Shown here in pieces: positions 8,731-15,875 of a stretch of DNA of 64,000 nucleotides. Made by a program: the position numbers and the translations under genes. Below the pieces are notes generated by a model. It made no database searches. It saw only the letters and a list, made by a program, of their open reading frames with translations, and was not told the origin of the DNA. The DNA is taken from the NCBI GenBank assembly GCA_017161305.1, contig CP031518.1, forward strand, positions 930,001 to 994,000, written 5' to 3'. Source of the stretch: Treponema ruminis. GTDB lineage: Bacteria; Spirochaetota; Spirochaetia; Treponematales; Treponemataceae. Every line of letters starts with the position of its first letter. The stretch's first letter is position 1.

Positions 8731-9714
8731 TCAACTTTCCTCGTCTATGAATTCTTTTTCTTCTTTTTTTCCGGCCTCTGTATTCTCCCCGCTTTCATCT
8801 TCCTTCTTCATCATATTTTTAATCCTGTCCCTGATTTTATCTTTCCGGACGTGGTTTATATAGAAGGATACCATTCGTGGCTTGATTCCGAGGACCCTTG
8901 CAATTTCTTCGTTTGACGGAGTGTTTGAGTGGACTGAAAGGTTAGTGTTGTATTTGTGCCATTTTTTCGTCTGTTTTTCGTAGCGTTCCCTTAAGGATTG
9001 GCGGCCGTTTTCCTTGTATATTGGTGAAATCATTGCCTGAAGATACTTGCGGTGAAAGAAATATGAATTGTTTCTCCTTTTGATTCTTAGCTGATATAAT
9101 TCTGATTTTCTTTCCATTGAGCTTTTTAATTCTTCTATTTTGTTGTAAAGTAATGACTTGTCTACGCCGGTAAAACTGCTTACTGATTTGATTGAGTCGT
9201 CGTCTATGTCCTTGCAGGCTTTCATGAGCAGGACCAGAGTCGTTAAGTCTGCGATTTTTTTATTTTTTTCTTCCTGAGTCAGACCTTTTTGCTCTGTAAT
9301 GTCGGTTAAAGTTCTGTTTTGCTCTGTTTCCGGGAAATCACTTTCGTATTCTGCTTCAACGGAATATTTCTGACTTTCAACTTCCTCGTTTGCTATGAGA
9401 TAGGTGGAGATACATTTCTTTTCAAGACAGTTAATTGCCTGTAATCTAAGGAAATGAGCCTTGTATTTCGCGATAAATCCAATCAGGTAGGATTTGAAAG
9501 GAACGCTTCCTGGCACGAATTTGTCAAAGAGATTTTCAAATTTCTTGTGGATTCCAAGAAGAAGGTCGCTTTTCTGGTCCTCGGAAAAATAGCTGAGACC
9601 ATACTGGTGCGGGCGGGTATAAATGTCTTCCCATATGATTTTTGCGGCTTCCTCTTTTGAAATGACTTTGTCTTTTACAGCCTCTGGTAATTTTTCAATT
9701 TTTATCTTTTGCAT
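8731..9714 (-). CDS. sigma-factor-like DNA-binding protein behind a sigma-54 promoter
   Basis: A 327-residue, strongly charged soluble protein. About residues 45-90 (DLLLGIHKKFENLFDKFVPG..PFKSYLIGF) resemble sigma region 2; a helix-turn-helix-like segment lies around 180-200 (SVSSFTGVDKSLLYNKIEEL); a second HTH near 275-305 (SNEEIARVLGIKPRMVSFYI) resembles sigma region 4. A Lys/Glu-rich tail follows. I read it as a divergent sigma-70-family or sigma-like regulator; a non-sigma HTH protein remains possible because region 2.4 is not recognisable. The ATG at 9714 has GGAGG 4 nt upstream. Its promoter matches the sigma-54 consensus, and rdgB and the flagellin genes follow downstream. Confidence 0.7.
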   Translation of the reverse strand: MQKIKIEKLPEAVKDKVISKEEAAKIIWEDIYTRPHQYGLSYFSEDQKSDLLLGIHKKFENLFDKFVPGSVPFKSYLIGFIAKYKAHFLRLQAINCLEKKCISTYLIANEEVESQKYSVEAEYESDFPETEQNRTLTDITEQKGLTQEEKNKKIADLTTLVLLMKACKDIDDDSIKSVSSFTGVDKSLLYNKIEELKSSMERKSELYQLRIKRRNNSYFFHRKYLQAMISPIYKENGRQSLRERYEKQTKKWHKYNTNLSVHSNTPSNEEIARVLGIKPRMVSFYINHVRKDKIRDRIKNMMKKEDESGENTEAGKKEEKEFIDEES

Positions 9715-9734
9715 ATTGCCTCCGGAAATTACTA

Positions 9735-9751
9735 AGCAATATGCGTGCCAA
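9735..9751 (-). promoter_or_regulatory. sigma-54 (RpoN) -24/-12 promoter
   Basis: Minus strand reads TTGGCACG-CATA-TTGCT, a complete match to the sigma-54 consensus TTGGCACG-N4-TTGCW, with GG and GC exactly 10 bp apart. The predicted start (about 12 nt after GC, near 9724) falls just before the GGAGG of the sigma-like gene. Phased A-tracts begin about 45 bp upstream. Confidence 0.88.
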
Positions 9752-9796
9752 CTTTTTAATCAGCGAAAATGGGGGAAAAACTGGGGAAAGGGGCAG

Positions 9797-9982
9797 AAAA
9801 AACAACAAAAAACAACAAAAGCCAGTCAAAACCAACGAAAAACAACTAAAACCAACAGAAAACAATAAAAAACAACGAAATCCAACCAAAAGCCACCGGA
9901 ATCCAGCAAAAAACAACCAAAAACAACGGAAAACAACTAAAAACAACGAAATCCAACTAAAAATAACAGAATCCAACCAAAA
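9797..9982. repeat. helically phased A-tracts (degenerate 10-11 bp repeat), predicted curved DNA
   Basis: A tandem of degenerate units such as AAAAACAACG, AAATCCAACC and AAAACAACT. Successive A-runs begin at 9797, 9807, 9817, 9828, 9838, 9848, 9859, 9867, 9878, 9888, 9908, 9919, 9930, 9939, 9949, 9959, 9970 and 9979, a mean of about 10.1 bp when the weak run near 9899 is counted. A-runs in phase with the helical turn are a known cause of intrinsic curvature. The stretch lies 45-230 bp upstream of the sigma-54 promoter. Open frames through it on both strands are low-complexity and are not called as genes. Confidence 0.8.
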
Positions 9983-10042
9983 GCCAACCGAATCCAGAAA
10001 AACAAAATCCGCCAATAAAAAAAATGAAATCTCCCAGAAAAT

Positions 10043-10075
10043 AAAAAAACGTGACCGAAAAACGATCACGTTTTT
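10043..10075 (-). terminator. rho-independent terminator of nrnA
   Basis: AAAAACGTGA and TCACGTTTTT arms around an 11-nt loop, with T-runs on both sides, so it can work in either direction. On the minus strand it lies 18 bp after the nrnA stop. Confidence 0.85.
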
Positions 10076-10092
10076 AAGGATTTCTGTCGGAT

Positions 10093-11073
10093 TTACATTA
10101 CTTTTTTGAATTCCGCGCAGATTTTCTCAAGTACGTCTGGGATTTTTCCGTCGATGCTGAGACCGGCTGCATTTTTGTGGCCGCCGCCGCCGAATTTCGC
10201 TGCGATTGCGCTTACGTCGATTTTATCCCGGGAACGGAAGCCGCAGGTGCAGGTGAGTTCTGTATCCTGGCGGACGAATAATACTGCCTCAACTCCGTCA
10301 ACTGAAAGCAGGAGGGAGTAGAGTGCGTCTGAATCACGGCCTTCCTGACCCCATTTTTTTGTATCTTCCATTGTTTCGTAAGTGACTGCAAGCTTGTTGT
10401 TGTAGCGTCTTTCAACGCGGTCGAGCATGATTCCGAGGAGCTTGCGGGTAGAGTAGGGTTTGCCGCCTGTCATTTCATCGTAAGTTTTTCTTGGATCTGC
10501 TCCGGATTCTACCAGCCGGGCCGCCTGTCTGAAGACTTCTGCTGAGTCTGTGTTTAAGAAGCGGAAATAGCCTGTATCGGTAGAAAGGCCGAAGAAAAGA
10601 TTTTCAGCCGTCTGCTTGGGGAGCTTTCCGAGAAGTTTTTCGTAAATCTGCTGGATGAGTGCCGCTGTGGCAGGAGAAGTGGAATCGATGATGCAGTTTT
10701 CACTTGCGGCAGCCGTTTTGTGGTGATCGATTGTAAAGGTGTCCAGATTTTTGAGGTCGCCGTCAATTTCTCCAAGGCGTTCCATTTCAGAACAGTCGAG
10801 GATTATGAGTCCTGCCTTTTTACGCTCAGGCTCAGAAAGAAAAATCATCTGGTTTGAGAAGAATTTTGCCTTACTGCGGATTTCCGGTCTTTTGAAAGGA
10901 CCTGCCGAAAGAAGCTGGTAGGAAAGTCCTTTTGCTTCGAGAATATCCTTCATGCCGAGGGAACTGAAAATTGCGTCTCCGTCAGGGTCTTTGTGTGAAA
11001 TTACATAAAAAAAATCATGACTGCCAAGAAAATTTTTGAATTCATTGATTTTTTCATCAGAAATAATCTGCAT
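10093..11073 (-). CDS. nrnA: NrnA-type DHH/DHHA1 phosphoesterase (nanoRNase/pAp phosphatase)
   Basis: I use the ATG at 11073 (MQIISDEKINEF), which has GGAG 8 nt upstream, rather than the 16-codon longer frame that runs into a terminator. The 326-residue protein has the DHH subfamily motifs SHKDPDGDA (residues 27-35), ILDCSEMERLG and TIDHHKTA, and a C-terminal DHHA1 motif GGGHKNAAG. Such enzymes degrade 2-5 nt RNAs and dephosphorylate pAp using Mn2+. The gene is isolated by terminators on both sides. Family assignment is firm; whether the RNA, pAp or a cyclic-dinucleotide product is the main substrate cannot be read from sequence. Confidence 0.9.
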   Translation of the reverse strand: MQIISDEKINEFKNFLGSHDFFYVISHKDPDGDAIFSSLGMKDILEAKGLSYQLLSAGPFKRPEIRSKAKFFSNQMIFLSEPERKKAGLIILDCSEMERLGEIDGDLKNLDTFTIDHHKTAAASENCIIDSTSPATAALIQQIYEKLLGKLPKQTAENLFFGLSTDTGYFRFLNTDSAEVFRQAARLVESGADPRKTYDEMTGGKPYSTRKLLGIMLDRVERRYNNKLAVTYETMEDTKKWGQEGRDSDALYSLLLSVDGVEAVLFVRQDTELTCTCGFRSRDKIDVSAIAAKFGGGGHKNAAGLSIDGKIPDVLEKICAEFKKVM

Positions 11074-11097
11074 TTGAATCTCCAGTATTGAAAAATT

Positions 11098-11148
11098 TAA
11101 AAAAATAAGGGCTGCCCTCATGAAGAAAACTTCATTAAACAGCCCTTT
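11098..11148 (-). terminator. rho-independent terminator of the secreted-protein gene
   Basis: Minus strand: AAGGGCTG pairs with CAGCCCTT, enclosing a second TGAAG/CTTCA stem, followed by ATTTTTTT. It starts about 20 bp after the stop at 11167. A related hairpin terminates the gene at 35628. Confidence 0.88.
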
Positions 11149-11166
11149 GACATAAAAATTTATTGA

Positions 11167-11598
11167 TTAGTAAACGATTTCAAGAGAGTCTTTATCTGCG
11201 TCATCAACTTTTACAGTGCTGTCTGCAACCCCCCAAACTGGTGCTGCACGAGAAACTGGAAGAGTGAGAAGAACACGCTCGAATGAACCGTCACGTTTGA
11301 TGACTGTCATGTAAGAATTCATTCCTTTTGGCAATGCACGGAAACTAAGCTTTGTGTCTGTGCGTGCTGCGCTTGAATACCACTTCTTTGGAAGAGTAAC
11401 TGTGCCGACGTCGCGATGTCCCTTTGCGTACATAACGATGAAAGCGTCTTTGTGGTCAAGAACCTTGTAAACCTGAACATTGTGGTATGTTACGGTTGAC
11501 TCCTGATACTCGTATTTGTAGTCTGCCTTTTCTTTTGCTGTAGCAGAGAACAAAACACCCACGCAGAGCAATGCTGACAAAATGAACAACTTCTTCAT
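11167..11598 (-). CDS. secreted protein of unknown function (143 aa)
   Basis: A 143-residue protein with a clear Sec signal peptide (MKKLFILSALLCVGVLFSATA, cleavage near residue 21-22; no lipobox Cys at the cleavage site). The mature part is beta-rich (YKYEYQESTVTYHNVQVYKV; TVTLPKKWY) and contains one Trp-Gly-Val stretch near the end. I do not recognise a family. It follows argF with a 45 bp gap, has a good Shine-Dalgarno (AAGGAG) and its own terminator. It is probably periplasmic. Confidence 0.8.
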   Translation of the reverse strand: MKKLFILSALLCVGVLFSATAKEKADYKYEYQESTVTYHNVQVYKVLDHKDAFIVMYAKGHRDVGTVTLPKKWYSSAARTDTKLSFRALPKGMNSYMTVIKRDGSFERVLLTLPVSRAAPVWGVADSTVKVDDADKDSLEIVY

Positions 11599-11643
11599 AT
11601 AAATCTCCTTTGACTTTAGTAGCAGTCTTTTTGCTTGATTCGC

Positions 11644-12597
11644 CTAGATGAGCGCGAGCATAATAGCCTTGATAGTATGCTTGCGGTTTTCGGCTTCGTC
11701 CCACACCTTGCTTGCAGGGCTTTCGAATACATCCTCGGTAACTTCCTGACCGATGACCGCTGGAAGACAATGCATGAAAATAGTGCTGCTTTTGCCTGTG
11801 GCCGCCATCAAATCTTTGTTTACCTGATACGGTGAAAGAAGCTTTGTTCGTTCCTCTTTGAGCGATTCTTCGCCCATTGAGACCCATACATCAGTATAAA
11901 GGCAATCTGCGTTTTTTACAACTGAAATTTCACTTGAAATTTCAATTTTTGCGCCGCTTTTTGCAGCGATTGGAGCACAGATTTCCTGAATGTCTTTTGG
12001 CGGGAAAAGCTCTTTTGGCGAATAAATTGCGAAATCGATTCCCAGTTTTGCCGAGATAATCATGAGGGAGCGGGCAACGTTATTGCGTCCGTCACCACAG
12101 AAAGCCCATTTTAATCCCTTGAGTTTTCCGAAATTTTCTTTGAGGGTCATGATGTCGGCAAGGGCCTGGGTAGGATGGTAGTCGTCTGTGAGGCCGTTGA
12201 TTACCGGAACTCCGGAGAATTCTGCCAGCTGCTTTACATGCTCCTGCTTGAAGCCACGGAATTCAATTGCGCTGAACATGCGGCCGAGAACGCGGGCTGT
12301 GTCCTTGACGCTTTCCTTGCCGCCCAGCTGAATGTCCTGAGTTGACATGAAGACAGGATGACCGCCTTCCTCTCCAAAAGCTGTCTCAAATGAAGAGCGT
12401 GTACGTGTTGAACGTTTTTCGAAAATGAGTGCTATTGTTTTGCCCAGGAAACGCTGGTGGACTTCGCCGGCATGGGCCTGTTTTTTAACCAAAAATGCAT
12501 AATCGAGGAACTGTAAGATTTCCTCCGGCTCATAATCAAGCCATGTGAGGAGCGAGCGCCCCTTGAATGGTGAGTCAAATTTTTCTGCTTGAATCAT
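11644..12597 (-). CDS. argF: ornithine carbamoyltransferase
   Basis: A 317-residue cytosolic enzyme. The carbamoyl-phosphate loop STRTRSSFE (FEKRSTRTRSSFETAF) and the ornithine-site motif HCLPA (FMHCLPAVIG) are both present, as is GGHPVFMSTQDIQLG. It interconverts ornithine plus carbamoyl phosphate and citrulline plus phosphate. No other arginine genes are adjacent, so this could be the biosynthetic ArgF or the catabolic enzyme of the arginine deiminase pathway; the sequence alone does not decide. The ATG lies only 5 nt after a -10 box, so the mRNA is probably leaderless. Confidence 0.93.
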   Translation of the reverse strand: MIQAEKFDSPFKGRSLLTWLDYEPEEILQFLDYAFLVKKQAHAGEVHQRFLGKTIALIFEKRSTRTRSSFETAFGEEGGHPVFMSTQDIQLGGKESVKDTARVLGRMFSAIEFRGFKQEHVKQLAEFSGVPVINGLTDDYHPTQALADIMTLKENFGKLKGLKWAFCGDGRNNVARSLMIISAKLGIDFAIYSPKELFPPKDIQEICAPIAAKSGAKIEISSEISVVKNADCLYTDVWVSMGEESLKEERTKLLSPYQVNKDLMAATGKSSTIFMHCLPAVIGQEVTEDVFESPASKVWDEAENRKHTIKAIMLALI

Positions 12598-12602
12598 ATA
12601 GT

Positions 12603-12631
12603 ATTCTATAATTAAGATAATTTTTGGTCAA
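12603..12631 (-). promoter_or_regulatory. argF promoter (leaderless transcript likely)
   Basis: Minus strand TTGACC (12631-12626), 17 bp, TAGAAT (12608-12603), then ACTAT and the ATG at 12597. The -10 ends 5 nt before the start codon, leaving no room for a Shine-Dalgarno in the transcript. Confidence 0.78.
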
Positions 12632-12689
12632 CTGTTTCTATGAAAAGTATCTGCCGGACCGCGCTGACCGATTTTTTCCTTCAATAATA

Positions 12690-13328
12690 TCACTTCAAAT
12701 CAATGAATTTCCGGATTCTGTGACTTACGCCGAGTTTCTGGCAAAGGCGGCTGCATTCTTCCTCATCTTCCTTTGTGATTGTCGTTTCGACCGTGCTCAT
12801 GATTACTTTGGGAATGACTTTTCCTGCTTCTTGGGCAAATTTGAGCATTTCCGGGAAGGCTTTTTCCTTGAAAACCGGGCGGACAGTCTTTTCGTAGATT
12901 TCAGGATTGCTTGAGTTCAGGCTGATTGAAATGGCGTCGATTTTGCCAGCGAGAAGGGGAACTATGTCTTTTTTGTTGACGAGATTTCCAAGTCCGTTCG
13001 TGTTGATTCTGACCGGGAGGGTGAAATTTTCCTTGAGAAAGGCGGCGACTTCAAGAAGGACGTCGAGGGCTTCGGTCGGCTCTCCGTATCCGCAGAAAAC
13101 AAATTCCTTGTAAGACTTGAAGCGCTCGGTCTTTGATTCGGCCTTGATTGCTTCGATTACTTCCCGGGCGGTCGGTTCCCTTTCAAGCCAGAGAGTCTCA
13201 ACATTGTCGAATTCCGCTCCGCTTGCTCTCTGTCTGATGCAGAAGGTACAGGCGCAGGGGCAGCGGTTTGTGAGGTTGATGTAAAGTCCGTTATACTCAG
13301 GATAAATGATTGTCATGCCTTTTTTCAT
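12690..13328 (-). CDS. radical SAM protein, TatD-associated type
   Basis: A 212-residue protein with the radical SAM cluster motif CxxxCxxC inside NRCPCACTFCIRQ (residues 17-29), where the first cysteine pair is part of CPCAC as in the TatD-linked radical SAM family. Also seen are FCGYGEPTEAL (SAM-binding GGE-like) and ISISLNSSNPEIYEKTVRP. Reaction unknown. Members of this group often neighbour a TatD nuclease gene, which is not seen here. It lies 11 bp downstream of the M20 amidohydrolase gene and is probably co-transcribed with it. Confidence 0.85.
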   Translation of the reverse strand: MKKGMTIIYPEYNGLYINLTNRCPCACTFCIRQRASGAEFDNVETLWLEREPTAREVIEAIKAESKTERFKSYKEFVFCGYGEPTEALDVLLEVAAFLKENFTLPVRINTNGLGNLVNKKDIVPLLAGKIDAISISLNSSNPEIYEKTVRPVFKEKAFPEMLKFAQEAGKVIPKVIMSTVETTITKEDEEECSRLCQKLGVSHRIRKFIDLK

Positions 13329-13339
13329 GTTTTTCTCCG

Positions 13340-14506
13340 TTATTCTCTGGTCAGAAAATCCAGCGCGTACTGCACGGCAAGGGCTGCGGCGTAGTGATAG
13401 CTGTCTTGGGCAAGGTCAAAATGCTCATTGTGATGAGGAAAACTTGTCGCCTCGCCGTCGCTTGAGCCTGCGTGAACGTAGGTTCCGGGTGCTTTGCGTG
13501 AAAAGTCTGCGAAATTGTCCGCCATGAAGCGTTTTTCGATGTTTGTGATTATGTTTTCGGTCGGAACGATTTTCTTTGCTGACTCGATGACTTCTGCCAC
13601 GGTTTCGGCAGGATTTATGAGCGGGTCGGAAATGTCTTCGATTTCAACATCGGCTTTTGCTCCGTATTCATCCGCGATATTTGCAGCGATTTTACGAACT
13701 GCATCGGCGAGTTTTTTTCTTGATTCTTTTGAAAAAGCCCTGATTGTTCCTTCCAGAACGGCTTCTGACGGAATTATGTTGTAGGTCGTGCCTGAGTGAA
13801 AGCTTCCGATTCCGATTAAGCCGCCTTCAACCGGTGAAATAAGCCTTGAAACGACGGTCTGCAGCTGGGAAGCAATCAGAGCGCCCACAAAAAGGGAGTC
13901 CGCACCCATTTCTGGATATGTGATGTGGCTTGATTTTCCGTGGATTGTGATTTTAAGCCTGTCGCAGCTTGCCATGTCGCTCCCGCTTTTGATTGCAAAC
14001 TTTCCGGCTTCAAGACCTGACTGAAAGTGAATCGCGAAAGTGCGGTTAACATTGTCCAAAAGACCGGAATTGATTATGTCCCGCGCGCCGTTTCCGATTT
14101 CCTCTGCTGCCTGAAAAGCAAAAATTATCTTGCCTTTAAAGTCATTTTTGTGGGCTGAAAGGATTTTTGCGGCTCCCAAAAGGGAAGCCGTGTGGCCGTC
14201 GTGACCGCAGGCGTGCATTATTCCAGGATTCTGACTTTTGTAGGGAACGTCGTTTTCTTCCTGAATCGGAAGGGCGTCAATGTCCGCACGGAGAAGAAGC
14301 GTTTTCCCGGGAATGCCTGAGTCAAGCTCCGCGATGACATTAGTTGCGGAAACTCTTTTAAATGAAAGCCCGATTTCAGTAAGTTTTTCTTCTATATATT
14401 TGCAAGTGTTGAACTCATTGAGCGCAAGTTCGGGGTGAGAATGAAAATGATTCCGCAGCTCGACCATGTAAGGTTTGAGGGCAAGGGCTTCTTCTAAGAT
14501 TGTCAT
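13340..14506 (-). CDS. M20-family amidohydrolase (N-acyl-amino-acid deacylase type)
   Basis: I start at ATG 14506 (MTILEEALALKPYM), which has GGAG 7 nt upstream; a TTG-start frame six codons longer would begin at the -10 region. The 388-residue metallohydrolase has the M20D features LLRADIDALPIQE, HACGHDGHTASLLGAA, FAFQAAEEIGNGARDII and the C-terminal HNEHFDLAQDSYHYAAAL. These enzymes remove acyl groups from N-acyl amino acids in the cytoplasm. The gene is divergent from metN across a large palindrome that carries the same operator pattern as metN and metQ, so acylated methionine or related amino acids are plausible substrates (inference). Confidence 0.88.
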   Translation of the reverse strand: MTILEEALALKPYMVELRNHFHSHPELALNEFNTCKYIEEKLTEIGLSFKRVSATNVIAELDSGIPGKTLLLRADIDALPIQEENDVPYKSQNPGIMHACGHDGHTASLLGAAKILSAHKNDFKGKIIFAFQAAEEIGNGARDIINSGLLDNVNRTFAIHFQSGLEAGKFAIKSGSDMASCDRLKITIHGKSSHITYPEMGADSLFVGALIASQLQTVVSRLISPVEGGLIGIGSFHSGTTYNIIPSEAVLEGTIRAFSKESRKKLADAVRKIAANIADEYGAKADVEIEDISDPLINPAETVAEVIESAKKIVPTENIITNIEKRFMADNFADFSRKAPGTYVHAGSSDGEATSFPHHNEHFDLAQDSYHYAAALAVQYALDFLTRE

Positions 14507-14529
14507 ATTTAAACTCCGCTGCAAGGGTA

Positions 14530-14566
14530 CTATGTGATACCTATTGAGTCAATGGGTATCACATAG
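14530..14566. promoter_or_regulatory. 18-bp-arm palindrome: operator between M20 gene and metN
   Basis: Left arm 14530-14547 (CTATGTGATACCTATTGA) and right arm 14549-14566 pair with one mismatch around a single base. On the minus strand it contains TACCCATTGAC-TCAA-TAGGTA (14558-14538), the pattern found at metN, metQ and the polar amino-acid binding protein. The minus-strand -35 TTGACT (14552-14547) lies in its centre, 17 bp before a weak -10 (TACCCT) that serves the M20 gene. Confidence 0.8.
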
Positions 14567-14585
14567 CTACTACGCGCTCGCTCCC

Positions 14586-14620
14586 TACATATTGACTAAA
14601 TAGGCAAATAGGTTTATAAC
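14586..14620 (+). promoter_or_regulatory. metN promoter with amino-acid regulon operator
   Basis: TTGACT (14592-14597), 17 bp, TATAAC (14615-14620). The operator-like sequence TACATATTGAC-TAAA-TAGGCA spans 14586-14606 and covers the -35. A further TAGGTA lies just before the metN start. Confidence 0.75.
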
Positions 14621-14642
14621 CTAGTATATTAGTAGGTATTAT

Positions 14643-15737
14643 ATGGCAGAAGACAGTATTATTGAGTTAAAAAACATATCTAAGACCTTTCAGACTGAGG
14701 ACGGGGTTTTTACGGCGGTTGATGACGTTTCGCTTTCGGTTAAGAAGGGCGAGATTTTTGGAATCATCGGCTATTCGGGGGCGGGTAAGTCTACGCTTGT
14801 GCGGGCTATAAACCTGCTCGGCCGTCCGACTTCGGGCAGCGTGACTGTACGCGGCAAGGATTTTCTTTCGCTTTCGGCAAGGGAGCTTCGCGAGGAGCGC
14901 AAAAAAATCGGAATGATTTTCCAGCACTTCAACCTGATGAAAAGCCGCACCGTTGAGGCAAATGTTGCTTTTCCGCTCAAAAAATCAGGACTTTCAAAGA
15001 CTGAGATTTCTGAGCGCGTAAAGGAACTTTTGAAGCTGGTTGAAATTGAGGGCAAGGCAAAGGATTTTCCGAGCCAGCTTTCTGGCGGTCAGAAGCAGCG
15101 TGTTGCAATTGCCCGCGCCCTTGCGAACAATCCGGACATTCTTTTGTGTGACGAGGCTACGAGTGCTCTTGATCCGACAACGACACGCTCAATTCTTGCA
15201 CTTTTGAAACGGCTCAACAAGGAACTGGGGCTTACAATCGTAATCATCACCCACCAGATGGAAGTTATCAAAGAGATTTGTGACAAGGTTGCAGTCATGG
15301 AAAACGGCAAGGTCGTTGAGCAGGGCGAAGTTTTTGACATTTTCGCCCGCGCAAAGCATGAAGTGACCCGCCGCTTTATCCGTTCGACTTCGAGCCTGAC
15401 GAAAATCGAAAAGCTGATTGAAGAAAATTCGCCTGTAGTAAATCTTGGCGAGGACGAAGTTCTGGTCCGCTTTACATTCATCGAGAAAAATGTTTCCGAG
15501 CCGATTATTTCCGCCATGTCGCGGCTCTACGAAATCACGATAAACATCATTTTTGCGGATGTTGAAATCGTTCAGGACGCACCGATTGGCGGCACGGTCG
15601 CGATTGTCAGCGGTCAGAAGCCGGTGATTGATCGCGCACTCGGACACATAGCCCAGCAGGGCGTCGGGGTGGAAGTTTTGAAGAGAGGTAGGGAGTCGGT
15701 CGCCGAAGGCGAAAAAACTTGTGAGACAAGTTTTTAG
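14643..15737 (+). CDS. metN: MetN, methionine ABC transporter ATP-binding subunit
   Basis: A 364-residue ABC ATPase: Walker A GYSGAGKST (43-51), Q-loop MIFQHFNLM, signature LSGGQKQR (146-153), Walker B ILLCDEATSALD, H-loop ITHQME, and a C-terminal NIL ligand-sensing domain (PIISAMSRLYEITINIIFADVEI, PIGGTVAIVSG). It powers import of methionine and related compounds with MetI. The last residues after EVLKRG (RESVAEGEKTCETSF) are encoded by a dispersed repeat that supplies the stop codon, so the C-terminus is extended by insertion. metI follows after a 138 bp hairpin-rich spacer. The best-matching substrate-binding gene, metQ, lies 14 kb away beyond the R-M island. Confidence 0.95.
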   Translation: MAEDSIIELKNISKTFQTEDGVFTAVDDVSLSVKKGEIFGIIGYSGAGKSTLVRAINLLGRPTSGSVTVRGKDFLSLSARELREERKKIGMIFQHFNLMKSRTVEANVAFPLKKSGLSKTEISERVKELLKLVEIEGKAKDFPSQLSGGQKQRVAIARALANNPDILLCDEATSALDPTTTRSILALLKRLNKELGLTIVIITHQMEVIKEICDKVAVMENGKVVEQGEVFDIFARAKHEVTRRFIRSTSSLTKIEKLIEENSPVVNLGEDEVLVRFTFIEKNVSEPIISAMSRLYEITINIIFADVEIVQDAPIGGTVAIVSGQKPVIDRALGHIAQQGVGVEVLKRGRESVAEGEKTCETSF

Positions 15738-15770
15738 ACGAGTCTCGGTGAGAGCTGTGCTCGAACCGCG
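15701..15770. repeat. dispersed repeat, copy 1 (ends metN)
   Basis: The last 30 bp (15741-15770) are identical to 40841-40870, preceded in both by a diverged hairpin of the form AAAACTTG-YGAGR-CAAGTTTT. In this copy the hairpin arm encodes the last residues and stop of metN. Confidence 0.8.
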
Positions 15771-15865
15771 GAAGATATTTTGGGGGTACGGGGGCGTAGC
15801 CCCTGTAGATGGGGGTGTGGCACAACGAAGTGTGACACAGGGGGAAGACTTTCCCCCTAAATTTT
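15771..15865. other. hairpin-rich spacer between metN and metI
   Basis: A G-rich stretch holding three small hairpins: GGGGC-GTA-GCCCC, GTGTGGCAC/GTGTGACAC around an AACGAA centre, and GGGGGAAG/CTTTCCCCC just before the metI Shine-Dalgarno. No gene. It is likely repeat-derived and may lower read-through or affect metI translation. Confidence 0.55.
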
Positions 15866-15875
15866 GGAGGATTTT

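Noticed and set aside
9695..10109. Open frames on both strands through the A-rich stretch (a Lys/Asn/Gln/Thr-rich plus frame and a Phe/Leu-rich minus frame)
   Set aside because: Low-complexity translation of the phased A-tract repeat, no Shine-Dalgarno, and overlap with the sigma-54 promoter and the nrnA terminator.
11456..11887. 143-codon minus-strand frame across the argF-secreted gene junction
   Set aside because: Overlaps both real genes in another frame; composition is not protein-like.
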